A DNA stretch of 64,000 nucleotides, taken from contig NC_066273.1 of NCBI RefSeq assembly GCF_905404315.1, forward strand, positions 5,146,001 through 5,210,000, in the 5' to 3' direction. This document shows positions 53,670 to 64,000 of this stretch, in pieces. Numbering within the stretch: the stretch's first letter is position 1; each line of letters begins with the position of its first letter. Position numbers and translations under genes: made by a program. Below the pieces are notes generated by a model. That model had not been told where the DNA came from. It did no database searches and worked only from the letters and a program-made list of their open reading frames with translations. This DNA is from Leptidea sinapis (Eukaryota; Arthropoda; Insecta; Lepidoptera; Pieridae).

Positions 53670-54410
53670 ATAAAAATCATAATTTCAAAATCGGTTCAGT
53701 AGTTCCAGGGATTACCCCTTACAACTTCATAAACTTTACCTTTTATGTAGTACATGCCACAATCGAACTCTATTTATACGAATACAGTCTGTGAGAGTAA
53801 CTCACAATAGAAATGTGTTATCTTTGAAAGTGTTTCTATATATCGTTACTGAAAATTATAGTTCTTTTATATAACAATAATTGAGAGGCCAAATAAACCG
53901 TAATAATAAAAATAATATTGACACACTTTTGCACAAATTATCTTGTTCCAAACTAGGCATAGCCTGTATGATATCCTAGATGCTTTAATATTACTATCTT
54001 AAGTAAGAGTTATTTTTTTTTAGAAGAGTGTACGTGTCACCTGATGTTAAGTGATCACCACTGTCCACATTCTTTTGCAACACCAGAGGAATCACAGGAG
54101 CGAGGCCGGCTTTTTAGAATAGTACACAAACTATGTCTTATCGTCCTGGAAACACGCAAAATAAAGCTCATTGCATAGTTTATTTGGCCTCTCTATTATT
54201 GTAATATAAAAAAACGATCATTTTCAGTAACGATTTACAGACACACTTTCAAAAATACCACATATATCTATTTCTCGCAGACTGAGATTTCTTATAAATG
54301 GAGTTCTATTTTGGCATGTATTACATAAGAGGTAAAGTTTATAAGGCTGTAGGGGGTAGGCCGATTTTGAAAATTCGGTTACCAATATAAAAGAAACATT
54401 ACTTGTAAGT
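53670..54410. repeat. Large imperfect inverted repeat upstream of Moxd1-like start
   Basis: The left arm (about 53678-53910) and right arm (about 54175-54400) are inverted copies over some 220 bases: TTCAAAATCGG, CATAAACTTTACCTTTTATG, a TTTGAAAGTGT block, TCGTTACTGAAAAT and GAGAGGCCAAATAAAC all have inverse partners in order. The spacer holds a SINE family M end (53905-53965) and a LINE family R tail (54015-54120). Confidence 0.75.
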
Positions 54411-56424
54411 ATCATATTATACTATATATTAATCCAAAAAATGAAAACTGTTAAAACGAAAACATTTCTCACGAACGCTGCCTTAACGATGAGAGATACA
54501 ATTTTGATAAAACTATTTTTTTTTTTCTTAGATATTAATAAAGTAATAAAATTTACGATATATTTAATTATGATTGTGTTACTAGAAGGTATTTTGGTAA
54601 ATTTTGTTCTGACTGATCGTCATATTATGTACCTACTCTAAAAATTTAAAGAAGAGGTTTGGTGTTACTAAAATATGAAATCAAAACATTTCATTGAAGA
54701 TTTGCTTACTTAAATCATTTGTAAAAAAAAATAAACAATTGTTATGCCATAGTTTCTTAAACTTTCATTTGAATCATGTGACAATTTATAATTAAAATTC
54801 ACTCTAATTCCAAAACAATCTCTGAGAGCGACCATTTTCTAAAAGTTAAAAATTCTCAGAATATTTATTGACTGACGTTAACTACCTCAACAGGAACAAA
54901 GGGTGCTGTGAAAGACAAATTAAATAAAAAAAAGTATACGCTTATTCTTCAAAATAAATTTAATTTTAATCCAAAAGATGTTCATTTAAAAACAATGCCG
55001 AATTATTCTTTTAAAAGATATTTACAGCGTAAATTTTTATTTTCGTCTTAAATCACATACCAAATATCATTTAGCGATACTAAGCGATATTTTACAAGAT
55101 GCAATGAACAAAAAACATGTCGTAAAATGTAGCAGGGCGCATCAAACGGGTATGGTTTCCTGTTTGGAACGGTCGAGTTACTGGCAAACAAGCCAACCTC
55201 TCTTGTGATTCCTTATTGAAGTAATTGAAGAATTTAATAATCCGCTGAGATTTTTTGTGTTTAGAAATATACTGAGAAGCTTATGACGATGTTTGATAGA
55301 CCTTCCTCCTAGTTTACAAACGCAGATTTTTCGCAATTAAATAAATTACCTAGCTGAATTGGAACATTTTGAAGTCATCATTAGACTAATTTTCGAAATA
55401 GGGTATTCTCGTCCAAGAGTTTTAATTGTGTAAAAGTTAGATAATGGTCATTTAAGTCCGTTAATGTATTTTTTGTGTAGATATTTGTTACATCATATCT
55501 CTGCCGTTTGGGACTTTTTTGAAATTTTTCTTTGTTTGGGATTCCCTCACAAATAGATCCCATTGTAAACCTTTCAGATTGGAATTAGGAGAAGGTTTTT
55601 GGTTTTTTCAACAGTTAAACAAGCAAATGTATAAAGGAAGTATTATTTGGCGAAGTGAACATTTTAAAGGTAAGTGATTTGCGTGTTTCAAATTCACAGG
55701 GAATGAAAATAAATAGAACTAGTTGAAATCTAGATTTATTTACATCTCAACCTAATAAGTATTATTTGTTTTATTTCTTACATGTCACAGACGGGCAAGA
55801 AATAATTCTACTTCGTATGTGTTATTCACAAACACAGAGATATTAGAAATGGTAGATATATTATGCGAGACCTGAGCCACCTGCGACGGAGGTTAGTTGG
55901 CAAATTTACGAGCGCAACTTTGAATAAATCACAAATTTTGTTCATTCCAAATGAGATGAAATCAGATGAATATCTTGATCGTCCCGCCACCTTTTCCCAT
56001 AAAAAGAAACCTAAAAATAGAGTCACCAACTGTCTTTATAGACAAAACGTATTTCAGTAATACATTATTTGTCTGGGTTTTAAATTAACGTAGGTACTTT
56101 GATTTCTTATTTTCAATTGTACGATTAATAGATTGAATTCTCAAATCTACTGGATAACCAGAGACATAACCAAAGATTTTAACAAATAGTCTTATTCTTA
56201 GAAACGGAACAAACGAACGCATTTATAATACAGTAATTACAGCGCTGCCTCAGAGTATACGAAATACAATTAATAATTACGAATCAGTCCTATTCAATAC
56301 CGCCAAAATCAATTCAATATTGTTTATAATACCAACTTCTTCTTCTTTTACAACTTCTTGTTACAGTACATAACTCATGATGTGGTAAATGGATTTGACA
56401 TAATATGACAAAAGAACTTTAAAG
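54411..56424. other. Intergenic, nothing firm
   Basis: About 2 kb of AT-rich sequence. The frame at 55863-56060 (HLRRRLVGKFTSATLNKSQI) is unrecognised and has no splice or poly(A) support. Confidence 0.35.
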
Positions 56425-56972
56425 TAATAATAATATTGACACACTTTTACACAAATTATCTAGCCCCTAAACTAGGCATAGCCTTTTTTTTGTTTTTATG
56501 AAAATAAAGGACAAGACGAGCAGGACGTTCAGCTGATGGTAATTGATACGCCCTGCCCATTACAATTTAGTGCCGCTCAGGATTCTTGAAACCCCAAAAA
56601 TTCTGAGCGGCACTACAACTGCGCTCGTCACCTTGATACAAGATGTTAAGTCTCATTTGCCCAGTAATTTCACTAGCTACGGCGCCCTTCAGACCGAAAC
56701 ACAGTAATGCTTACACATTACTGCTTCACGGCAGAAATAGGCGCCGTTGTGGTACCCATAATCTAGCCGGCATCCTGTGCAAAGGAGCCTCCCACTGGTA
56801 AAAAGCCTGTACTATGGGTGCAAGAAAACGATATATTTAATACAATATACTTACTTAAACTTATGGAAATACATCCATGACTCGGAAACAAACATCCATA
56901 TTCATTAAATCATCATATTATGAATGATTGCACCAACCGGGATTCGAACCCGGGACCTCTAGCGTAGTAGTA
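56425..56972 (-). mobile_element. tRNA-headed SINE family M, interrupted by a family A retroposon
   Basis: Body parts at 56425-56483 (ATATTGACACACTTTTACAC) and 56800-56972 (CATGACTCGGAAACAAACAT, head GGGATTCGAACCCGGG) belong to one SINE split by the insertion at 56483-56799. Confidence 0.85.
56483..56799 (-). mobile_element. Retroposon family A, complete copy with target duplication
   Basis: Full length on the minus strand, from CCAGTGGGAGGCTCCTTTGC to CTGCTCGTCTTGTCC and an A-rich tail (seen as the T-run). AGCCT is present on both sides, as after target-primed reverse transcription. This copy defines the element's limits best. Confidence 0.88.
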
Positions 56973-58480
56973 ATAAATAAATACGTCAATATTTTGTCTT
57001 GTACGAAACAAAATACAGAGCGTTACTCATTGATATGCACTATGATACCATTAAAAGTGTAGAACAAATAAAAATGCTCATAAACTACTTATCGATACGA
57101 ATCCAAAAATGTATCGGAACATATTGCATCTTCCTTCTGCAATTAATTTCGATGTGGATAGCAATGGTAGACTTAGCTAAACACATAATGTATTCTCCTC
57201 GAGTAAGTCTTTAAGCACAAGACTAAAACATAGTAAACTAATTAATTCAAGTGCTTATGCATGGTTGAAACAAGTTTTCAACGTCACAATGAATTGTTAT
57301 TATGTACAAGACAACTAAGTACTAAAACTGTTGTAGAATCTCGTTTATAAGTATCATCTTACACAGCCATTGTATTTATAATATAGAATTACTTGGTGAT
57401 ATCTAATATATTTCTAACAATGGATTTTTTAACGTAAAATCATATTCTTCCTTCACTTATAATCGGATTTATATATTTTTTTAATTTCTCTATAAATAAA
57501 TGCATTGTAACCGCTATGAAAGACATTGCTATCATCGCTTACATATTTATGTTCTCCTGGTGTATATATTAATGTATACATCAACATGTAAAACATTGGA
57601 TTGTGACAGTAATTATTGGCTTTTGAAATAACTGAAAAAGCTTGTGTATGTGAAGTATTTCATGATTAAAAACATCAAAAACTCAATACTTATACCGAAG
57701 CATTTAAACTTGAAAAAGGTTATTCTAACGCGATCGAACAAATACTTCCTATTCGTTAAAGTGTCACTTTGTGGAATGGAGATTAGTAGGTAAATAATAA
57801 TTGTTATTTGCAGTAATATTTTCCTTCAGCTGAACATCTAAAAATCAATCTTCTACAAAGCATGACAGTTAGTAACAGTACACATGCAAAATTATAATAT
57901 GTAGAAGCTAATCTAGATAGGATAGCAAATATAGTTATTCCAATCTCCAATTTCGTGGGTTTGCACGAGTAGTTGTAAAATAAATACTATTTCATTTGAA
58001 TACAAAACGACAGTTGCAGAATATAATTTCCGAGCCAAATGTGAAAGCTAATTTGCAAGACTATAATGAAACAAACATTTATCTTGCTGAGAACAACTAC
58101 TGGGAGGTTTTAGACTTATATCAAGAAATTATGTTCATTATTTAAATTAACTTTAATAGTATATAAATAACAGACAATTTATTTTATTTAATAGATATGA
58201 ACAAATGCTTTAAAACTAACTTAACTAAAGTTGTAAATGCTGGAATTATATTTTGTTAAACACTCCTTTCAATTCCCCACACGTCATGAACAATATTTAG
58301 GTAAAATGCATCTGTAGAATCTTATGACGATTTTCTCGTGAATCCTCCAGATACATACGCCGAAAGTCCAAGCATGCTGAGAGGCTAATGGATAATCAAT
58401 AACCTTACTCGATTAGCAACGATAACCATTCGCCCAATATATATAATTTGGTTTAAATTATATAGTAAATTTCCACTTTC
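56973..58480. other. Intergenic, nothing recognised
   Basis: About 1.5 kb of AT-rich sequence without a supported gene. Confidence 0.4.
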
Positions 58481-58489
58481 GCACGACAC

Positions 58490-58795
58490 GCCACAAGTTA
58501 AGATATCCTCCCCACCATCTGGATGTGTGGCGGTCCTCCACAGTGCGGTTTTCAAGGAGCTTTCTTCCACGTGCTACAAAGCTGTGGAATGAGCTTCCTT
58601 GTGCGGTGTTTCCGGGACGATACGACGTGGGTACCTTCAAAAAAAGCGCGTACACCTTCCTTAAAGGCTGGCAACGCTCTTGTGATTCCACTGGTGTTGC
58701 AAGAGAATGTGGGCGGCGGTCATCACTTAACACCAGGTGACCCGTAAGCTCGTTTGTCCTCCTATTCCATAAAATAAAAAAAATAAAAAAGTTTA
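58490..58795 (+). mobile_element. LINE family R 3' end, best copy
   Basis: Encodes VRFSRSFLPRATKLWNELPC, AVFPGRYDVGTFKKSAYTFL and a stop, then a 3' UTR with ATCACTTAACACCAGGTGAC and an AATAAAAAAAATAAAAAA tail. Confidence 0.8.
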
Positions 58796-59255
58796 CGAGA
58801 GTATTTACGTGAAATCAAATATCACCTAAAATAATCAATCTTATTTTGTACTTTCAATGTATAATTCTTTTGGTACTTCCACTGCAACAGCATGGTGTGA
58901 TTTATGGAACGATTCTCGTTAGTAGCTATGGCTCACTTAGGGTCATTGATATTTTGTTTATTTTCTATTGTACAAATTTACAATACTTAGTAATATTTCT
59001 CATTATTACTAATTACATCACGAGAAGCTATTTTAAAGGAATCAAAAATTTTGAGTTTCTATTTAGTTATTAGATACGTCAAGGTCGTATTCGATGTTAA
59101 CTCATTTTAAAATCTGCCTGTTTTAATAAGAACGCTGTTACTTATTTTTATAATGTCTGTGTATCGAGCATAATGCCTCGCCTTGCGAGTTGGAGCCAGA
59201 CTGCTCCAGCAGTTCTGCCCAGTTTCTTTTACAGATAATATCTAAATTTAAGTAA
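58796..59255. other. Intergenic, nothing recognised
   Basis: The hydrophobic frame at 58846-59073 shows no family features. Confidence 0.35.
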
Positions 59256-59257
59256 GG

Positions 59258-59555
59258 ATATATAACCAAAGTCACCGACATAGCGCAAATGATTGCGAAA
59301 ATGAAGTGGAAGTGGGCAGGGTACATAGTTCGACGGACAGATGGCTGTTGGGGCAGAAGAGTCCTCGAATGGCGACCACGTATCGGAAGACGCAGTGTTG
59401 GCAGGCCCCTACAAGATGGACCGATGATCTGGTCAAAATCGCCGGAATACTTTGGATGAGGGCAGCGCAGGACCGAGTGTCATGGAAATCTTTAGGGGAG
59501 GCCTTTGTCCAGCAGTGGACGTCTTCCGGCTGATGATGATGATGATAAGTAATCA
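59258..59555 (+). mobile_element. RTE LINE 3' end
   Basis: Encodes TKVTDIAQMIAKMKWKWAGY, then RVLEWRPRIGRRSVGRP, a frameshift, and ending QQWTSSG with a GATGATGATG tail. Confidence 0.85.
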
Positions 59556-60110
59556 TTGCAACACAGCGCCGTCAACTTGATAAGCATGGTAACTAAATAA
59601 ATATCTACGATCGATCAAATAGTAACTAAATATCTAAATAATCGTAGATACTACGATCGATCAAATAAAAGGCAAAATATTTTTGCACTTCAATTTTAAA
59701 ATTTCTTAACATCGGAAATTGGAATACTTTTTGCACGATTCAAAGCTATGATCACGACCGCAATATCATTAATATGGCTTTTTGTGCATTAGATTTTTAC
59801 TTTTGACGGAGCAGAGACGTGAACAGACAAGATAAATCAGGTGATTATCCACTTATTCGTAGGAAGTGGTAACCGCAGTGACTTGTTTGGTCATTTCAAA
59901 ACCTCATCCGGAACCTTCAAAACCAACTAAGCCATGACAAATTGCCTCTTTTCTACTAGATTCTACGAAATGGAGCCCTAATCCTGCGTTCGTTCTGTCA
60001 AAGAAAAACAAATGTCTCAGAACGTTCCAATTTTTTATTATTAAGTATTCATTAGATATTAAATAAAATCATATAATAAGAATCGCAAGAACTACATGGA
60101 ATTGGGTAGG
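59556..60110. other. Intergenic, nothing recognised
   Basis: A short tandem-like repeat of CTACGATCGATCAAATA with CTAAATA between occurs around 59600-59670; otherwise nothing. Confidence 0.4.
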
Positions 60111-60325
60111 CAGATACATCAAGGGCAAGTAACGAAAGATGGAGCAGTCTAACAACAAACTGGTACTCATCAGATGCCAAAAGAAGAAGAGGAAGACCTG
60201 GCACTAGATGGAGAGACGATCTGGTAAATTACGAAGGAGTGTTATAGTCCCGATGAGCAAACAATAAGGACGGATGGAAGAAGAAGGGGAAGGCCTTGGC
60301 CCAGCAGTGGGATGATATATAAAAT
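60110..60325 (+). mobile_element. RTE-like LINE 3' end, second subfamily
   Basis: KRRRGRPGTRWRDDLVNYEG and then GGCCCAGCAGTGGGATGATA, the short form of the RTE tail. Confidence 0.65.
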
Positions 60326-60365
60326 ATAATAAGTAAAATAATTAGTTGTTCAAATAAATTTTATC

Positions 60366-60441
60366 AACGATGCGGGACTCGAACCCACGACTCCTGGCGT
60401 TCCGTGCCAGTGCTCTGCCAACTGAGCTAACTTCACGATAC
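60366..60441 (-). repeat. tRNA-like SINE head (family T)
   Basis: Minus strand: TTAGCTCAGTTGGCAGAGCA, anticodon stem CTGGC/GCCAG around ACGGAAC, B box GGGTTCGAGTCCCGC. Same loop and C before the anticodon as at 18071; the stem differs there by a paired C-G to T-A change. No SINE body recognised beside it. Confidence 0.6.
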
Positions 60442-61540
60442 CTGGGTATAACTAATTTCACAATGCTGAAGTGAAATACTTTTAGACGTGATGAGCACTT
60501 TTTAGGGGTAAAGAATGAGACTGGGTTGACTAATGGAGCGCAATCAGTCAGAGAGTAATTCTTCAGCTTTATTTTTTATATTTTTCTTTTAGAAATAAAA
60601 TCGCCTTAAAAATGCCCTTTTTTACTTTCCATCATATATATAAAAAAATATAAAAAAAATATGTGACTTCTAGATTACAGAAGACAGTCTACTCGAAATT
60701 TATGTATTCTATAGGTAGCAAAAATTTCAAGAAACACAAAATTAAAACACTACGAATCATTTTTAGACAAATAAAACATTAATAAGTGTTTCGTCTTGAA
60801 CAGTTAATACGAAGCTGTAAAGCTCATTAACATAATATGCTAAAATTATGCATTCTTCACGATAAAAACTGAATGCATTATGTTATATCCGCAATCTAAG
60901 TACGGTTAAGTGATAACGGTATAAAATCATATCTGATGAAATAATCTCACATTTGTTTGATTTTAATTATTAAAACTTAAATGCTATAACTAAATAATAA
61001 ACTCAAATACTGTTCAACAGCATAGAAGTTAATTAATCGCATAATTGCACGGTTAGGGGGTCTGCTAAGTTCCTACTAGAGTTGTATAATAAAAAAAGTT
61101 GTAACAACACCTTCTCGAAAAATGATTTCGTATTACTGTGACAACTCGACCGAAAGTGGCCATCGCGGCGTTAAATATGCAGCCAGAAAATTTGCATGAA
61201 AATCCCTTTCAAACGTGCTCTAGCAGGGATATCCATTCATTTCTGCGTCGTTCGTTATTTTTGTTTGATTGGCTACTGAATTTTGTTGGAAACCAATGAT
61301 GATCAGTTAAAACATATACTTACAATTTATGGTTAAAAAACTAGATATAAGACAGATTTTGAAATGAGATAGATAGATCTGTGATCACATATTATTTCTT
61401 TAATGTTTCGAACTCAGATTGACATTTGACAAAGTTGTCAACTTGTCAGTCATTTAGAAACTTCAGAAATTGACAAGCTAATACATAATCTTGTTTACTC
61501 AGTCTACGCATTAGTTACTATATAATTATATTGAAGTTGA
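60442..61540. other. Intergenic, nothing recognised
   Basis: AT-rich. Confidence 0.4.
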
Positions 61541-61544
61541 CGTC

Positions 61545-61712
61545 ACCAAATGGCCCAACGGAAGACCAGCGCTGGTTTTCAAACCAGCAAATATGCTGAG
61601 TTGGGACCACTTTGTGACGTATAGAAAATAATATTTCTCAATTTTGTTTTATTTTTTATTGTAATATATCGTCATGAATAAACTTTTTTACTTTCTTTCT
61701 TTCTTTCTAATT
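61545..61712 (+). repeat. Repeat end followed by (TTTC)n
   Basis: GCCCAACGGAAGACCAGCGC and TGCTGAGTTGGGACCACTTT, then GTCATGAATAAACTTTTTTA and a TTTC microsatellite: looks like a LINE 3' end, family not named. Confidence 0.45.
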
Positions 61713-62149
61713 TATTTGATAAAATATGTGTCATTCGGGAAAAAGTGTGATTCACTGAAACGCTAGGCTTTACGTCTGTGTGTGTGTTTCTGTTTAGAAA
61801 ATTCACCCTCCTAGAAATTGCTGCCAATAATATTGTAGGTACCTATTATAATTGCTTTAGTTGGTTAGCCTGCTATAATAAAAATAGTATTGAGTTTACT
61901 GTGTAGTGAGTTACCGCGAACTCAATACATACATACACCAAGATGCCGGACCTACGAATGGTCTGAAACTAGTCGATACTAACGTCGATGAATCATGAGT
62001 TAAGTCGATTTAAGTAAATATTCCAGTTAATAATGTGTCATGAGTTTCAATAATATATATATATAAATATAAATAAGAGATTTCCACCAGTGACTCATCA
62101 CGATATCTGGAAATCTGACATTTGGTTTTACGAAATTCCATTCGCAAGA

Positions 62150-62191
62150 GTCCATTTTTTATAACAGAACAACGTTTATCGGTTCCGCTAG
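62150..62191 (+). mobile_element. Helitron 3' end fragment
   Basis: AACGTTTATCGGTTCCGCTAG before a T; a decayed version of the GGGTCAGCTAG end. Confidence 0.5.
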
Positions 62192-62241
62192 TTAATAATA
62201 ACAGAGTTTAACTATCGACCGTAAAGAAACAGAAGATTTCT

Positions 62242-62536
62242 TTTATGAATATACGGGACGAGACGAGCAGGACGTACAGCTGATGGTAATTGATACGCCC
62301 TGCCCATTACAATGCAGTGCCGCAGGATTCTTGAAAAGGCCAATAATTCTGAGCGGCACTACAATTGCGCTCGTCACCTTGAGACATAAGATGTTAAGTC
62401 CCATTTGCCCAGTAATTTTACTAGCTACGGCGCCCTTCAGACCGAAACACAGTAATGCTTACACATTACTGCTTCACGGCAGAAATAGGCGCCGCGGCCG
62501 TTTTGGTACCCATAATCTAGCCAGCATCCTGTGAAA
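62242..62536 (-). mobile_element. Retroposon family A, nearly complete copy
   Basis: From TATACGGGACGAGACGAGCA to TAGCCAGCATCCTGTG, with a short CGCGGCCGTT change in the 5' part. Confidence 0.87.
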
Positions 62537-63005
62537 AGTGTACTAGAAGTGATATATACTCATATGAAATAGATAAGTACACATAAAAATACACTTAACT
62601 TGCTATAACGAACCTCTTAGCAAGAAGGAAGTTCTTTAATCTCGTTGATGACCAGAAGTATCAACGATATATTACACTAACAACCAAATATTCCTCAAAG
62701 ATCAAACAGGAAATAGATCTGTTACGGATATAACAACTCTACCAAACGACGTTTCGTGAATGCCAGCATTTCACATTTGAATGTGATTTTTAAATGTATT
62801 CTTAGTAATCAAAGCGTATTTGATCTTAAGAGGTTCATGATTTTAACAATTATGATTCAAACTTGCTTGTTAGTATGTATGTATTCACGAGTATTTGGGG
62901 TGCTTAACTAACAGATAAGGCACGAGTATTTTAAAACCACAATGTTTATTAATTAGATTGTCGTAAGTTGGCCCAGCATTCCTGTCACCCAGGAAAAAGA
63001 CAAGA
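62537..63005. other. Intergenic, nothing recognised
   Basis: AT-rich. Confidence 0.4.
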
Positions 63006-63006
63006 A

Positions 63007-63185
63007 CTAGTGGGAGTCTTCTTTGCATAGGATGCCGATAATGGGTTCCACAACGTCGTCTATTTCTGCCGTGAAGCAATAATGTGAAAACATTATTGTG
63101 TTTCGGTCTGAAGGGCGCCTGAAATGGGCAGGACGTATCAATTACCATCAGATGAACGTCCTACTCGTCTTGTTCCTTATTTTCA
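63007..63185 (+). mobile_element. Retroposon family A, internally deleted copy
   Basis: AGTGGGAGTCTTCTTTGCAT to GGTCTGAAGGGCGCC joins directly to TGGGCAGGACGTATCA and the family's 3' end. Confidence 0.85.
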
Positions 63186-63430
63186 TACAAAAATGACTGG
63201 AATAGCGTCACATAACGAAAATTGTAATTAAAGTATACAAAAAAATATTTTAATGGTAACCAATAGGAACCTGTCTGTCCGTGCGAGTGTTTGTCATCAG
63301 CCTGTATCTCATAAATTATATTATTAATATAAAAGCATAATGGCAAATTTCAAATAAATATTTTTTACATATTTTGATCATAAAGTCCTATCTTCTTTCT
63401 TTTGCAATAACTTTAAGAATCACCTACATA

Positions 63431-63475
63431 GTTTTTTTTGTTGTACTATGAGTTTTTTTTGTTGTACTATGGTAC
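63431..63475 (+). repeat. 22-base tandem duplication
   Basis: TTTTTTTTGTTGTACTATG occurs twice in a row. Confidence 0.75.
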
Positions 63476-63619
63476 AGAACCCTTGTCGTCTGAATCCAAC
63501 TAAACTTGAACGCTTTTTGTTTTTTATTCTGGACATTAACAATAAATTTTCGGGATTAAAATTTAAAAAAATAATCGGCGGAGCTCACGTAACTGCATAT
63601 TTTGCAATAATATTAACAA

Positions 63620-64000
63620 CTAGCTGACCCGGCAAAACGTTGTTTTGCCATATAAATTATTTTTAGAGTTAGACCGTTTCTTGGACATTGCTTTTTCTGA
63701 AATAAACGTAGCCTAAGTTACTCCTTATTACATCAGCTACCTGCCAATAAAAGTCGCCGGATTAGCCGGAACAAACAGACAGACAGACAAAAATTGTAAA
63801 AAATGTTATTTTGGTGTATGTACCGTATATGTATTCATAATATACATTTAGTAAAAAACGGTTATTTCAATATTACAAACAGACACTCCAATTTTATTAA
63901 AATGTATAGATAATTCACACAATATTTTTATAAATTATAGCCTATATGTTATTCTGGTGTGTAAGCTATATTATTGCAAACTTTCATCAAAATCCATTCA
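63620..64000 (-). mobile_element. Helitron, cut by window end
   Basis: Minus-strand 3' end TGCCGGGTCAGCTAG next to a T on that strand; the 5' end lies beyond 64000. An internal (CAGA) run and GTGTGTAAGCTATATTATTG-type sequence resemble 22608-22892. Confidence 0.78.

Noticed and set aside
60366..60441. Functional tRNA gene on the minus strand
   Set aside because: Same unusual anticodon loop as the SINE heads and a poorly paired acceptor stem.
1..64000. CRISPR array, operon or endogenous virus
   Set aside because: No regularly spaced repeats, no bacterial gene arrangement, and no capsid, polymerase or envelope sequence was recognised on either strand.

Overview
The window is nuclear DNA of a lepidopteran insect (moth or butterfly). 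It is AT-rich, has spliced GT-AG genes and is dense in repeats typical of Lepidoptera: short Helitrons ending in the GGGTCAGCTAG type terminus, tRNA-headed SINEs, RTE- and Jockey/CR1-like LINE 3' ends, and many MITEs. There is no bacterial gene organisation, CRISPR array or plasmid feature, and no viral gene was recognised.

The one complete protein-coding gene is on the minus strand and fills positions 8153-53388. Joining 12 exons across GT-AG introns with matching phases gives a continuous 724-residue protein of the DOMON plus copper type II ascorbate-dependent monooxygenase family, closest to MOXD1 (DBH-like monooxygenase protein 1). It has a signal peptide, a basic stretch with a furin-like site, a DOMON domain, both copper domains with all six expected copper ligands (H297, H298, H372, H450, H452, M525), and a C-terminal hydrophobic tail. 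Intron 1 is about 28.3 kb and packed with transposons; the other introns are 0.5-5 kb.

Left of this gene (1-8150) are traces of small plus-strand genes: a terminal exon with its own poly(A) signal (2760-3081), a diverged second copy of that gene's 3' end next to a MITE (6100-6245), and a candidate signal-peptide exon with a perfect splice donor (6897-6971). They may be remnants of a local cluster of short secreted-protein genes; the product is not recognised.

Right of the gene (53430-64000) no host gene is recognised. This part holds a roughly 730-base imperfect inverted repeat starting about 300 bases upstream of the start codon, a SINE interrupted by another retroposon with a visible target duplication, LINE 3' ends and a Helitron terminus cut by the window edge.

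Most remaining long reading frames are repeat-derived or antisense shadows. A 93-codon minus-strand frame without ATG at 41238-41519, inside intron 1, looks protein-like and is unexplained.
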